Source of the DNA: Candidatus Nitrosopumilus sp.
GTDB lineage: Archaea; Thermoproteota; Nitrososphaeria; Nitrososphaerales; Nitrosopumilaceae
Assembly: GCA_025699075.1 (NCBI GenBank)
Contig: JAILWG010000006.1
Coordinates: 35,739-99,738 of the forward strand
Reading direction: 5' to 3'
Length of the DNA: 64,000 bases
Made by a program: the position numbers and the translations under genes. This document shows, one piece after another, positions 10,385-20,225 of this stretch. The notes beneath the pieces are model-generated. The model searched no databases. It saw only the letters and a program-made list of their open reading frames with translations, and was not told the DNA's origin. Position 1 is the stretch's first letter. Each line of letters starts with the position of its first letter.

Positions 10385-13300
10385 ATGCCCAAAGTGGCTA
10401 TTCTCTTTTTGATATTGCTTTTCTCTCCCATGATTACAAATTCACATGCATTTTTGCCTGTAGATTTAAAAAATATGGATAATGTTCATAGTCTTTTTAA
10501 TTTTAATTCTGATATTGTAGAAATTGATTCAAAATTTTTCACTGAAAATAATTTCAAAAGATATTTAATTTTTGGTGCTGATTTACAAAAAAATGATTTT
10601 TTAAAAACTAATTCTATATATGGAATTCAATCTGACAGTGGCTTTTTTTCAGTGGCTGTCCTTTCTGAAATTTCGGCATCTAATTTAATTTCTCAAGGTT
10701 ATCATGTTATTGAAGATTTCCAATTGGATTTTCATTTGTCTGATAATCAAATTCAAGATGCATCAAGAATTGGTGATATTACGGGATCAAATTTGGCTAA
10801 ATCAAAATACAATTCATCTGGAAACGGTACTGTAATTGCAATTGTGGATACAGGAGTTGATTTTTCAAATCCTGACATCCAACATTCGCTTGCACGAGAC
10901 AAACTTAATCATCCAATCATGCTTGATCCTGATGGCCAAGGAATTATTCTGACAAATGCAACTTTCTTTGCATATATTGACAAAAATGAAATTATTCGAA
11001 ATTATAGCAAACCAATTCCCTCTCATATGACATCCTCAGCATATGTCACACGTGATGGTGTCTTTCTTGATGTCTCTCAAGGTGGCAAGGGTAGCCTTGT
11101 TCCTATTTACAACTCTTTTTTTCCACAAATTGGCTCATCAATAATTTTTAACGGAACACTTGCTACTGACATGAAAATCGGTGATGATAATCGAAATTAT
11201 ATCAAATCAAAAAGTGGAGTTTACCATCTTGGCATAATTTATCAGGGTGCGTTAAGTGGCCCGTATGCCAAAATACAAGTAGTGCCCGTTCTTGTAGTTG
11301 ATTCCTTTACCCCTGGAGTGTATGACACAATAATTCCTGATCTGAGTACTTCTTGGGAAGATTATACTAGATTTGATCTTAAACGTGGAGAAGAGCCAAA
11401 TTATGATTTTGATTTTACTGATGAAAAACCAATAGTGTTGGGTAGTGGAAAAGAATTCCTTGTTTATGATTCAAACGGTGATGGAAAAAATGACTATAGT
11501 GCAGGAACCATTGGTGCACAAGTACTCGATGTTTATGGTGCAATAAGAAATAATTCAACTGACATTAATGACACTCTAAATGCAATCAATGGAACTCTTT
11601 TACCATCCTTGGATTCTGATGGTGAATTTTTTGGTTTGATGACTGATTTTATGGGACATGGAACTTCTAGTGCTGCATCCATAACCTCTCGTGGTCAAGA
11701 AACCTACGACATTTACAATAGTTCTAAAAAATATTCCATTACGGGTGTGGCACCTGATGCAAAAATTGTACCAGTCAAAGCATTGTGGTTTGGTGATACT
11801 GTTTATGGTTGGTTGTGGTCTGCAGGATTTGAAAATAAAGATCATAATTGGAAATTTTCCGGCAAACCTAATGTTGATATAATTTCTAACAGTTGGGGTG
11901 TATCTAACTTTCCTTCATTCAAAGCATCTCCAGGTATGGATATACTTTCATTAATTCTGAGTGTCTTGACAACACCTTCCTCATTAGATGATGATTATCC
12001 TGGAATTACAATAATCTCAAGTGCAGGAAATTCTGGTCACGGTTATGGAACAATTGGATTACCCAATGCATCTCCGTTTGGAATTTCAGTAGGAGCTACA
12101 ACAAACAATGTTTTTGTTGGATATGGACCTTTCAAAGATCAACCTAGATTTGGAAATACAACTACTCATTCTAACCATGTTGTTGACTTTTCTAGCAGGG
12201 GCCCTGGCTCAATAGGTGATCCAAAACCTGATGTAATGAGTATTGGAGCTCATGGATTTGTACCCTCGAATGTTTTAAAAGTTAACAAGGATTCCAAAGA
12301 CGAATCTTTTTCATTGTTCGGGGGTACCAGTATGGCCGCCCCCCTTGTCTCTGGAAGTGCTGCTATACTCATTGAAGAAATAAAAAAACAATCTAAAGAC
12401 TATGATTCATTTTTAATCAAAAATATCTTAATGTCAACTTCAACTGATTTGTATAATGATCCATTTACTCAAGGTTCTGGTTTAGTGAATATAGAATCTG
12501 CATTGGATTATGTTAATGGTAAAAATGGAGTTTTCATTGTGTATAATGATAATTCCTATAATAATATCAAAAATATTCTAGTTCCTGCAATAGAGAAAAT
12601 CAATTCCACATCAATTGGATTTGAGAATTTTCAACTTCCTTCACATTCATTTCCCATGACCAGTTGGTTTGCAGGACAACTACTTCCAGGTGAGAGAACT
12701 ACGACAACTTTTACAATTGATAATCCTACTACTGACACACTAACAATTAGTGTAAAACCGCAAATTGTATCATTAATATCAAAAACTCAATTTAATGGAA
12801 CAACTATTCTTAAACAACAAGATTCTATTCTGAATGAAACTGATACCTTCATTCCAAACTATGTGAAATTATCTGAATTGGGAAACCCTGATGAACTTTC
12901 GACCTTCTTTAATCATGATGATCCTATCCCTGATGAATCATCTCTTATGATACTGAATGTAAATTTTGATTTTCAAGACTTTATGAATAGTACTTCTGAT
13001 GTTTATGCTGATGATTTGAAAATTTCATCTCTTTATCTCTACGACTGGATTGATAGTAACAATGATACAAAAATTACTAGCAATGAATTATCAATGGTAA
13101 ATAGAGCTGGCTCTTGGGGAACTGTTCAAGAACTTAGGGTTTCAGAACCAAATGAAAAATTTGATGGTGTACCGCTAGTTGGAGTTTATCCTGTACCAAC
13201 AAGATATTCTTACTGGTTAGGTGACACAAAACAAAATTCCACTTCAATGGATTACACAATCTCTGCTAGTCATTATGAAAAAGAAAAATGGCCTTTGATT

Positions 13301-14176
13301 TGGTCTGAATATAATAAAATTTCTGTTCCACCAAGAAATTCGTCAACTGTTGACATCACACTAGTTACTCCAAATGATTTTCAAACTGGTGTCTATCAAG
13401 GATTTTTAACTTTTGAAAGTGACAAACATACTGTAAATGCCCCAATTTCTTTTGTCATCAAAGAACCTGTCACTGAAAATGATTCTACAATTTTGATCAA
13501 AGGAATACAAAGTAATGATGTTCTTTATGGAAATGGATACACTAAAGGTGCATTTGATATGGTTAATCGTTACATGGCAGGTGATTGGAGACAATATTAT
13601 TTTGATATTCAAAATGAATCCATCAACACCGCAGCAATAGAACTTTCCTGGATTAGTAATGATACCAACCTATCCGTATTTGTAATGAATCCCTCTGGAG
13701 AAATAATTCAAACTAATGTTCCATCTGGTGTGTTTGGACATTTTCTTGGATGGGCTTCACTTGATTGGTTAGGTAATTCAATTTTTAGTCAAGGTGGAGG
13801 TTTCTTCCCTGTGAAAAATAAAGATGACACTTCAACAGTCTTGTATGTGCCAATTAACCAAACTGGTATATACACACTATTGACACATTCAACTTTGTTT
13901 GGTGGCTTATCGACTACTGAACCAATTACACTGGTAGCCAAATTTACAAATATTTCTCCTGAAATGAATGCTGATTTAGTTCAAGATGAAATTGAGATCA
14001 AATCAATTCCAATTACTGAAGAAAAACCGAAACCAATTACTGAAGAAAAACTTTCATTAGAAGATGATGCGACTTCTGATAATTCATTTAATTTTGGAAT
14101 GGGAATTGGCATAGTCATTGGAATTGCGATCGGAATTGTTTTGATTATCATTATGAGACAAAAACCTCTCAAATGA
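10385..14176 (+). CDS. Subtilisin-like (S8) serine protease, membrane anchored
   Basis: VIAIVDTGVDFSNPD (Asp), DFMGHGTSSAASI (His), FGGTSMAAPLVSGSAAIL (Ser); C-terminal TM. Start moved to internal ATG preceding signal peptide MPKVAILFLILLFS. Confidence 0.9.
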   Translation: MPKVAILFLILLFSPMITNSHAFLPVDLKNMDNVHSLFNFNSDIVEIDSKFFTENNFKRYLIFGADLQKNDFLKTNSIYGIQSDSGFFSVAVLSEISASNLISQGYHVIEDFQLDFHLSDNQIQDASRIGDITGSNLAKSKYNSSGNGTVIAIVDTGVDFSNPDIQHSLARDKLNHPIMLDPDGQGIILTNATFFAYIDKNEIIRNYSKPIPSHMTSSAYVTRDGVFLDVSQGGKGSLVPIYNSFFPQIGSSIIFNGTLATDMKIGDDNRNYIKSKSGVYHLGIIYQGALSGPYAKIQVVPVLVVDSFTPGVYDTIIPDLSTSWEDYTRFDLKRGEEPNYDFDFTDEKPIVLGSGKEFLVYDSNGDGKNDYSAGTIGAQVLDVYGAIRNNSTDINDTLNAINGTLLPSLDSDGEFFGLMTDFMGHGTSSAASITSRGQETYDIYNSSKKYSITGVAPDAKIVPVKALWFGDTVYGWLWSAGFENKDHNWKFSGKPNVDIISNSWGVSNFPSFKASPGMDILSLILSVLTTPSSLDDDYPGITIISSAGNSGHGYGTIGLPNASPFGISVGATTNNVFVGYGPFKDQPRFGNTTTHSNHVVDFSSRGPGSIGDPKPDVMSIGAHGFVPSNVLKVNKDSKDESFSLFGGTSMAAPLVSGSAAILIEEIKKQSKDYDSFLIKNILMSTSTDLYNDPFTQGSGLVNIESALDYVNGKNGVFIVYNDNSYNNIKNILVPAIEKINSTSIGFENFQLPSHSFPMTSWFAGQLLPGERTTTTFTIDNPTTDTLTISVKPQIVSLISKTQFNGTTILKQQDSILNETDTFIPNYVKLSELGNPDELSTFFNHDDPIPDESSLMILNVNFDFQDFMNSTSDVYADDLKISSLYLYDWIDSNNDTKITSNELSMVNRAGSWGTVQELRVSEPNEKFDGVPLVGVYPVPTRYSYWLGDTKQNSTSMDYTISASHYEKEKWPLIWSEYNKISVPPRNSSTVDITLVTPNDFQTGVYQGFLTFESDKHTVNAPISFVIKEPVTENDSTILIKGIQSNDVLYGNGYTKGAFDMVNRYMAGDWRQYYFDIQNESINTAAIELSWISNDTNLSVFVMNPSGEIIQTNVPSGVFGHFLGWASLDWLGNSIFSQGGGFFPVKNKDDTSTVLYVPINQTGIYTLLTHSTLFGGLSTTEPITLVAKFTNISPEMNADLVQDEIEIKSIPITEEKPKPITEEKLSLEDDATSDNSFNFGMGIGIVIGIAIGIVLIIIMRQKPLK

Positions 14177-14218
14177 CTAAACAAGGTTTATAAGCAATTT
14201 GGCGAGTACGACAGCTGA

Positions 14219-14824
14219 ATGTCAGAGTTGGGGACAAAAAAGTCTGGCGGATTATCCCGAAGAGACTTTCTAAAATTAATGGGTGCAGCAGGCACTGGAT
14301 TAGCTTTTGCCCCATTTGTTCCATTTGGTAATTACATGCCAAATCCAAATCAGGCTTCGCTTGAAAGAGTCCCAGTAATATTGCCTGATGGCACTCAAGC
14401 AAATATCAATACTTATCCAATTAATCATGCTGAAGTAATTACATATCCTTCAACTGGAGATGCTGCACTTGATGCAGAAGCATTTCGTAAATGGCAATTC
14501 ATCAGACTCCCTGAAGAATTAGGTGGTGGAAAAAAAGATACTTCTTCACTACGAGCTTATAGTATGATTTGTTTACATCTTTGGTGTTTGTGGAAATACT
14601 GGCCAGATGATGGTAGAAAGAGAGGTGAATGTCCATGCCATGGTAGTATGTATGATCCAATGACTGGAACTGCATTTGTCGGTCCTGCATCTGTTCAAGC
14701 TGCCCCCTCAAACACATTACCTAAATTAACTTTAGATATAGATTCAGATGGTTTTGTATTTATCATGCCACCAAAGTTTAATGCAAATGAAAATGGAGTA
14801 ATTGGATATGGCCGTTTCGCTTGA
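14219..14824 (+). CDS. Rieske iron-sulfur protein
   Basis: Tat-like SRRDFLKLMGAAG; CLHLWC...CPCHGSMYDP Rieske cluster motifs. Confidence 0.92.
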   Translation: MSELGTKKSGGLSRRDFLKLMGAAGTGLAFAPFVPFGNYMPNPNQASLERVPVILPDGTQANINTYPINHAEVITYPSTGDAALDAEAFRKWQFIRLPEELGGGKKDTSSLRAYSMICLHLWCLWKYWPDDGRKRGECPCHGSMYDPMTGTAFVGPASVQAAPSNTLPKLTLDIDSDGFVFIMPPKFNANENGVIGYGRFA

Positions 14825-16403
14825 AAGAAGAACTGGGGTTGTAGCATTCCTTTATTGGCTTTGGGATGGAGTAGACAGAACTATCTTTACTGCAATTAAA
14901 TTTTCATTCCCTGCAAGATTTGTAAGTCCATTTGGATTCTTAGGAATGCTTACATTCATTGTATTCATTATTCTTGGAATCTCGGGAGCTCTGCTGATGT
15001 TTTACTATCAACCGATTCTTGATAGAGCTTGGGATAGTGTCAAATTCATCAATGATGACGTCCCATTTGGTTTCCACATTAGAAATATTCACTATCATGG
15101 TTCAAACGCTATGGTACTTTTAGCTGTTCTTCACATGTACTATCAATACTTTAGTGGACGATACAAAATTAGAAATGAAGTTTTATGGATGACAGGTGTG
15201 ATTCTTGGTACTGTTACAATTCTTGAAGCGTTTACTGGATATGATGTTATTTTTAGTGAAAGAGCAGAACTTGCAATTAGTATTGCGGCATCACTGACAA
15301 CATCTATTCCTATAGCTGGGCCGACGATTCGTGATGCGGCGTTAGGTAGTGGTTTCTCCGACTTTGTATTAAGATTCTATGCACAACATGTATTCTTGTT
15401 ACCTATTGTAATGTTAGGATTGATGGCAGTACACTTCCCAAGATTCTTGGTATTTGATGTACCAATGGTTATGGCAATTGGTGGTGCTATTTTGATCACT
15501 GGTGGTGTATTTCCAATTGATATGGGATTCAAATTTGAACCAACTGTACCGCCTGGCGTTACAGTTCCCGAATGGTATCTTACAGGAATCTATGCATTCA
15601 TGAGAACTCAATATGATAAATTTGTCACAGGCTTACTATGGCCATTATTGTTTATCATATCGTTTGTATTAATTCCATTTATCGACAGATACAAGAAATT
15701 CTCATGGAGAGATAGACCAATTATTACCGCATTTGGTATTACTAGTCTTGCTCAAATTATGGTTACAACGTATTGGGGATTCTATATCTCACCTGATATT
15801 TCAGTTCCATTGGTTGAACGTTTAGTCATTGATCCAATATTCTTCTACTCTACAATGATATTGTTAGTTCCATTAGGATTTGGATTTACTTACATGATGA
15901 TTAAACTGGCAAATGAAGCTGAAAGAAAATCAAAACTTGCAAAAAGTAGTGGTCCACAAAAAGTTGCCACGATCAATTTATCTGAAAAGTGGATTAATTG
16001 GTTATTGGTAGCACTACTGGCATTCCAAGTGTTCTTGAACATTGCAGCATACAACGCAGCTTTGACAGGAATGAAGAACATATCCTTGTTCTTTGTTGGT
16101 CTTATCTTGCTAGTGTTTGCTGCATTCTTCCATGTTTACAGATATGCCATGAGTCAGCAAAAGAATGCTCCTCCACCTGCACCTGTACCTTTAGTTGAAG
16201 AGAAACCAAAGTTGACAGAATCTGAAGTGTCTGTAGAATCAAGTAAACTTCCAGATGGTGAAACAACCTCTGATACAAAACCTGAGGTAAAAGAATTGGC
16301 CCCTGAAGTATCGGTGCCAAAAACTCAAGCTGATATAGGAGTTGGTACAACCAACAATTCAAATGTTGGTTCCAACGATCTTGATGGAGTGAAAAAATTA
16401 TGA
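14802..16403 (+). CDS. Cytochrome b (bc1/b6f-type)
   Basis: Multi-TM with FHIRNIHYHGSNAMVLLAVLHMYYQYF and PEWYLTGIYAFMRT motifs; overlaps Rieske gene. Confidence 0.92.
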   Translation: MDMAVSLERRTGVVAFLYWLWDGVDRTIFTAIKFSFPARFVSPFGFLGMLTFIVFIILGISGALLMFYYQPILDRAWDSVKFINDDVPFGFHIRNIHYHGSNAMVLLAVLHMYYQYFSGRYKIRNEVLWMTGVILGTVTILEAFTGYDVIFSERAELAISIAASLTTSIPIAGPTIRDAALGSGFSDFVLRFYAQHVFLLPIVMLGLMAVHFPRFLVFDVPMVMAIGGAILITGGVFPIDMGFKFEPTVPPGVTVPEWYLTGIYAFMRTQYDKFVTGLLWPLLFIISFVLIPFIDRYKKFSWRDRPIITAFGITSLAQIMVTTYWGFYISPDISVPLVERLVIDPIFFYSTMILLVPLGFGFTYMMIKLANEAERKSKLAKSSGPQKVATINLSEKWINWLLVALLAFQVFLNIAAYNAALTGMKNISLFFVGLILLVFAAFFHVYRYAMSQQKNAPPPAPVPLVEEKPKLTESEVSVESSKLPDGETTSDTKPEVKELAPEVSVPKTQADIGVGTTNNSNVGSNDLDGVKKL

Positions 16404-16864
16404 GTACTCCAACATCAAGTCACGCATATGGAATTGGTATGATTGCATTAATTATTGGAATGTCAGCATCTGTAATCTTTTACACTTCGTTTTATCTTCC
16501 TGAATCTATGGCAAAACCTTCAGTATCTGATCACATCTTACATCCAGCAGAAGAATTTTTCATAATTGAAATTGTTCCAGGTGCAGTAGTTGAGGGCAAT
16601 GAGAATTATGTTCCAAATAATCCAACAGTACTTTTGGAGTTCACAAATAATGTAAGATGGATAAATTATGACGATACAGCTCATACTGTTACTCCTGATC
16701 ACCGCCATGCTGATACTTATTCTGGAGACTTTGGTTCAGAAGGTGTTCTAAAACCAGGAGATACTTACGACTTTTTGTTTACTGAGCCTCAAGAAGTCCA
16801 CTATCATTGTCAGCCTCATCCATGGATGACAGGTTCAATTATAGTAGAAAAGAGTAGATTCTAG
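16400..16864 (+). CDS. Plastocyanin-like cupredoxin, membrane anchored
   Basis: DDTAHTVTPDH...HYHCQPHPWMTGSIIV type-1 copper motif; N-terminal TM. Confidence 0.9.
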   Translation: MSTPTSSHAYGIGMIALIIGMSASVIFYTSFYLPESMAKPSVSDHILHPAEEFFIIEIVPGAVVEGNENYVPNNPTVLLEFTNNVRWINYDDTAHTVTPDHRHADTYSGDFGSEGVLKPGDTYDFLFTEPQEVHYHCQPHPWMTGSIIVEKSRF

Positions 16865-17211
16865 ACTGAATATTTCGCAAAAATTATTTGACTTTCAATT
16901 TCCTTATGTTGCTCTATGATTGAAACTCTGAATTTTACTTCATATTCTTTTGTCGGCTCAAAATTAATTATGGCAGTAAATTCTGCTTTATGCTCTGGCA
17001 TCACATCCTTGTTGATAAATAATCTGGAAACGTTTTGAGAAATTTTTTTTCCATTATATGATTTGTAAATAATATGTTCATTTGAATCCAAAATCTGTGT
17101 ATTTATGACTACGCCGTCATATCTACCAGGATATGCAACAGAAATTACTCCTTTAATTTCTGAATTTGGGTGAATGTCTGTAGAGTTTAGTTTGAATTCT
17201 AAATCTTTCAC
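16861..17211 (-). CDS. Hypothetical protein
   Basis: 116 aa ORF, no recognised motif. Confidence 0.6.
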   Translation of the reverse strand: MKDLEFKLNSTDIHPNSEIKGVISVAYPGRYDGVVINTQILDSNEHIIYKSYNGKKISQNVSRLFINKDVMPEHKAEFTAIINFEPTKEYEVKFRVSIIEQHKEIESQIIFAKYSV

Positions 17212-17250
17212 GAATATTTACTCCCAACTAAGAATAATAATTTTGTTAAG

Positions 17251-17325
17251 CGGGCCCAAAGGGCTTCGATCCCTTGACCATCGGATTAGAAGTCCGGCAC
17301 TCTATCCATGCTGAGCTATGGGCCC
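17251..17325 (-). tRNA. tRNA-Arg (anticodon TCT)
   Basis: Reverse complement GGGCCCATAGCTCAGC...CCGGACTTCTAATCCG...AGGGATCGAAGCCCT...GGGCCC folds as cloverleaf. Confidence 0.93.
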
Positions 17326-17358
17326 AAAAACCTAGCAATTAATTACCATTTTAAGGGT

Positions 17359-18201
17359 TTACAGCCATTTTTTTTGGTAATTTTCCCTTTCCATCTTAAA
17401 GAGAAACTGCTGTGCATATCCTGCAAATGGACCAAAATAATTTACAATTTTTTCATGAAGAATTTCATATTGTTTTTCTGTAATGGTTTTTGTTTCAAGA
17501 TAAAATTTGTCTGAATAGTATTTTTCCAATATTCTAATCATCCATCTATCTAAAGGAAAAGCTTCCAACTTGTTTAATGAAAATAACATTATACAATCTG
17601 CTACTTTGTTTCCAATCCCTGGAATTTGACAAATCTCTTTCTTAGCTTCCTGGTAACTACATTTTTTCAAGTATTCAAAATTCATTTTCTCCAAAACTAC
17701 TCTGTTTGCTGCTTCCTTGATAAAATTAGCACGATATCCCACTCCACAACTTTTAATTTCATTTATTGATACCTTTGCAAGGTTTTCGGGTTTAGGGAAT
17801 AAGAAAAATTCCTGATTGTCAAATTCTACTTTGGTTCCAAATTTCTTTGATATTTTTTCTAGACTATTTTTAATTTTTTGAATATTCGAGTTTGATGAAA
17901 CAATAAATGAAATCAAACATTGAAAGGGATCTTGCTCAAGTATCCTTAACCCTAGATAATGTTTAACTGCTTTTTTCGTTACGGGATCTTTTGAAATTGA
18001 TTTGATTATTTTTTCAATATTGTCTGTTTTTCGAAAAAAATCTGTCTTAGTATTTTGATATGATTTGACATTTCCTGAATTAGTTATTTTTAGAACATCT
18101 TGACCATTTACGCCGTACCATCGATCATTATATTTTTTCCAAAGAAATACTTGACCGCTATTTATTGAATTATCTACATTTATGATTTGATAATTTTGCA
18201 T
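17359..18201 (-). CDS. N-glycosylase/DNA lyase, OGG1-like
   Basis: NSGQVFLWKKYNDRWYGV, HhH CQIPGIGNKVADCIMLFSLNKLEAFPLDRWM. Confidence 0.85.
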   Translation of the reverse strand: MQNYQIINVDNSINSGQVFLWKKYNDRWYGVNGQDVLKITNSGNVKSYQNTKTDFFRKTDNIEKIIKSISKDPVTKKAVKHYLGLRILEQDPFQCLISFIVSSNSNIQKIKNSLEKISKKFGTKVEFDNQEFFLFPKPENLAKVSINEIKSCGVGYRANFIKEAANRVVLEKMNFEYLKKCSYQEAKKEICQIPGIGNKVADCIMLFSLNKLEAFPLDRWMIRILEKYYSDKFYLETKTITEKQYEILHEKIVNYFGPFAGYAQQFLFKMERENYQKKWL

Positions 18202-18202
18202 C

Positions 18203-19468
18203 TTAGACTGTAATTTCTTCATTAACTGCTGGAGAAATTGCTTCCAAGCCAAATTGCTCATGAATTTCTTTGGCAAACATCTCACATGATTCAGCATCCC
18301 CATGAACAGTACAGACCTTTGGATTTCCTTTAATTTGCTTAATCATATCAAACAATTCTTTTCTATCTGCATGCCCAGAAAACTGAAATTGTTTCACTTC
18401 TGCTTTGACATGAAGATCTTTGCCTCTTGTTGATACCATCCCTGTATCTAGTAATTTTTTACCTGGTGTGCCTTCTCCTTGATATGAAACAAGAGCTATA
18501 CCATTTTTGCTATCAAAAGATAACTGTTGTAAATAATACACCGCATTTCCTCCAACTAACATTCCAGCTGGAGAAATTACAACACAAGGTTCTCCCATGG
18601 CACGCTTTCTTTCAGAATGTTCTCTGATAGATGTTGCATGCTTTATTGCATCTGAAAATACTTGCGGATCTCTTAGATAGTCTGGATGCTTAAACATTAT
18701 TTCATTTACTTTTAATGCCATTCCATCCATTATGATCTTGTGTTTGAAATTTGAACTTCTTAAAATACATGCAATTTCTTGAGAACGCTCAACTGAAAAT
18801 GACGGAATAAACAATATTCCTTTTCTATCCATTACTTCATTTGCAAATTCTATCAATTCTGTTTCTGATTCTTTTCTTGATTTTTGTTCTGTTTTTGCAT
18901 AGGTACTCTCTGTAATCAACAAATCAACCTCACCTATATCCAAATCCATCTCTCTAAGCATTCTGGAACCGTGAGTTTTGATGTCCCCTGTATAGAAAAG
19001 TCGTTTTTTCTCTGATTCCACTAAAACTGTACTTCCACCAATAACATGTCCTGATTCTCTTAGTTCAAAAGTTGCATTTCCCTTGGTAACTTTTTGTTTA
19101 AATCCAATTTCTTTGGCATTTCTCATCATATTATTCACTTCTGGTAAGTCAAATGGATGAGCATTTTTTTCAATTTTTAGCATATCTTCAATCAATAATT
19201 TTGAAAGATCAAATGTGGGTGGTGTGGCATATACATCAGTATTTCCACTCACAAAAAGAGATGGGACATTTCCTGAATGATCAAGATGAGCATGAGTAAT
19301 GATGATTGCGTCTAGATCCTTTGGCTTTACATGGAGTGGATATTGTGGAGGACTCCCTCTTCGTCCAAACATGACCCCATAATCTAACAATAATTTTGTA
19401 CCATTACAATCAACTAAAAATCCTGATCTGCCAACTTCGTTTGCTGCACCTAAAACTTTTACATTCAA
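18203..19468 (-). CDS. Metallo-beta-lactamase/beta-CASP ribonuclease (archaeal RNase J/CPSF-like)
   Basis: THAHLDHSGNVP, FYTGDIKTHGSRML, FSGHADRKEL, beta-CASP region. Confidence 0.88.
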   Translation of the reverse strand: MNVKVLGAANEVGRSGFLVDCNGTKLLLDYGVMFGRRGSPPQYPLHVKPKDLDAIIITHAHLDHSGNVPSLFVSGNTDVYATPPTFDLSKLLIEDMLKIEKNAHPFDLPEVNNMMRNAKEIGFKQKVTKGNATFELRESGHVIGGSTVLVESEKKRLFYTGDIKTHGSRMLREMDLDIGEVDLLITESTYAKTEQKSRKESETELIEFANEVMDRKGILFIPSFSVERSQEIACILRSSNFKHKIIMDGMALKVNEIMFKHPDYLRDPQVFSDAIKHATSIREHSERKRAMGEPCVVISPAGMLVGGNAVYYLQQLSFDSKNGIALVSYQGEGTPGKKLLDTGMVSTRGKDLHVKAEVKQFQFSGHADRKELFDMIKQIKGNPKVCTVHGDAESCEMFAKEIHEQFGLEAISPAVNEEITV

Positions 19469-19581
19469 GAATTAAAATGAAATTCTATCTACGTTAAAAC
19501 CTTCTCAGTAGCGATCCGATCATTATGCCTATCATGGAATCTACAAAAGCTTTAATTAGTGTAAGCTAAGATTCGATCCTC

Positions 19582-19794
19582 ATGGGAAGAAGCTTCCAAG
19601 AATGGTTAGGACAACAAGATCAAGCCGTCGTCGCTAAAACACGTGCAGGTGACGAAGCAAACAAACCACTCCTAAACCAAATTAACTGGATTTGGGTTAA
19701 CAATCTGATGAATCAGAAAGCAGACCTCAATCCTTCTTCAGCAGAACTACTTGACTGGGTAACTTCTGGTCAAATAGATGCAATGAGAAAATAA
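19582..19794 (+). CDS. Small conserved hypothetical protein (70 aa)
   Basis: Own intergenic space, followed by palindrome + T-run terminator. Confidence 0.7.
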   Translation: MGRSFQEWLGQQDQAVVAKTRAGDEANKPLLNQINWIWVNNLMNQKADLNPSSAELLDWVTSGQIDAMRK

Positions 19795-19826
19795 ACGTGT
19801 TAAACACGTTATCTTTTTGTTTTTTA
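19794..19826 (+). terminator. Hairpin plus T-rich tract
   Basis: aacgtgtt-a-aacacgtt perfect inverted repeat followed by atctttttgttttttaaattt. Confidence 0.6.
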
Positions 19827-19934
19827 AATTTCTTAATCTAGATTCTGCGCATGTGTTTTTGTCGATCATTTTCATAACAGGGTTATGAATTTCAATCATG
19901 GTTTAAATAGTCACCAATCAATCTTAATTTTGTA

Positions 19935-20187
19935 ATGCCAATAGCAATACTTCCAGACATTGATGAACAAAGATGTATCGGATGTGCACTATGTGTAGAA
20001 ATCTGTACAACTCTTGGTCCTGATGTCCTTAGAGTAAAACCTGTTGAAGGCTGGTGCATGCATCGGTGTATGCCCAACAAAATCAATCTTTTGGATGAGA
20101 CCAATGAATTACACAGCTGGACAACCAGTACCTCTTCACAAAAACGGTATCTTCATCAAAGGTTGGGCAGAAGACGCCGCTCTATAA
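19935..20187 (+). pseudogene. Ferredoxin gene (two [4Fe-4S] clusters) interrupted by apparent internal deletion/frameshift
   Basis: Frame 1 reads MPIAILPDIDEQRCIGCALCVEICTTLGPDVLRVKPVEGW then loses ferredoxin character; another frame from 20053 reads GACIGVCPTKSIFWMRPMNYTAGQPVPLHKNGIFIKGWAEDAAL* ending at 20187. Confidence 0.75.
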
Positions 20188-20225
20188 GCAGCATCTTTTA
20201 GCACATTCTTTTTTCTTATTTTTAA

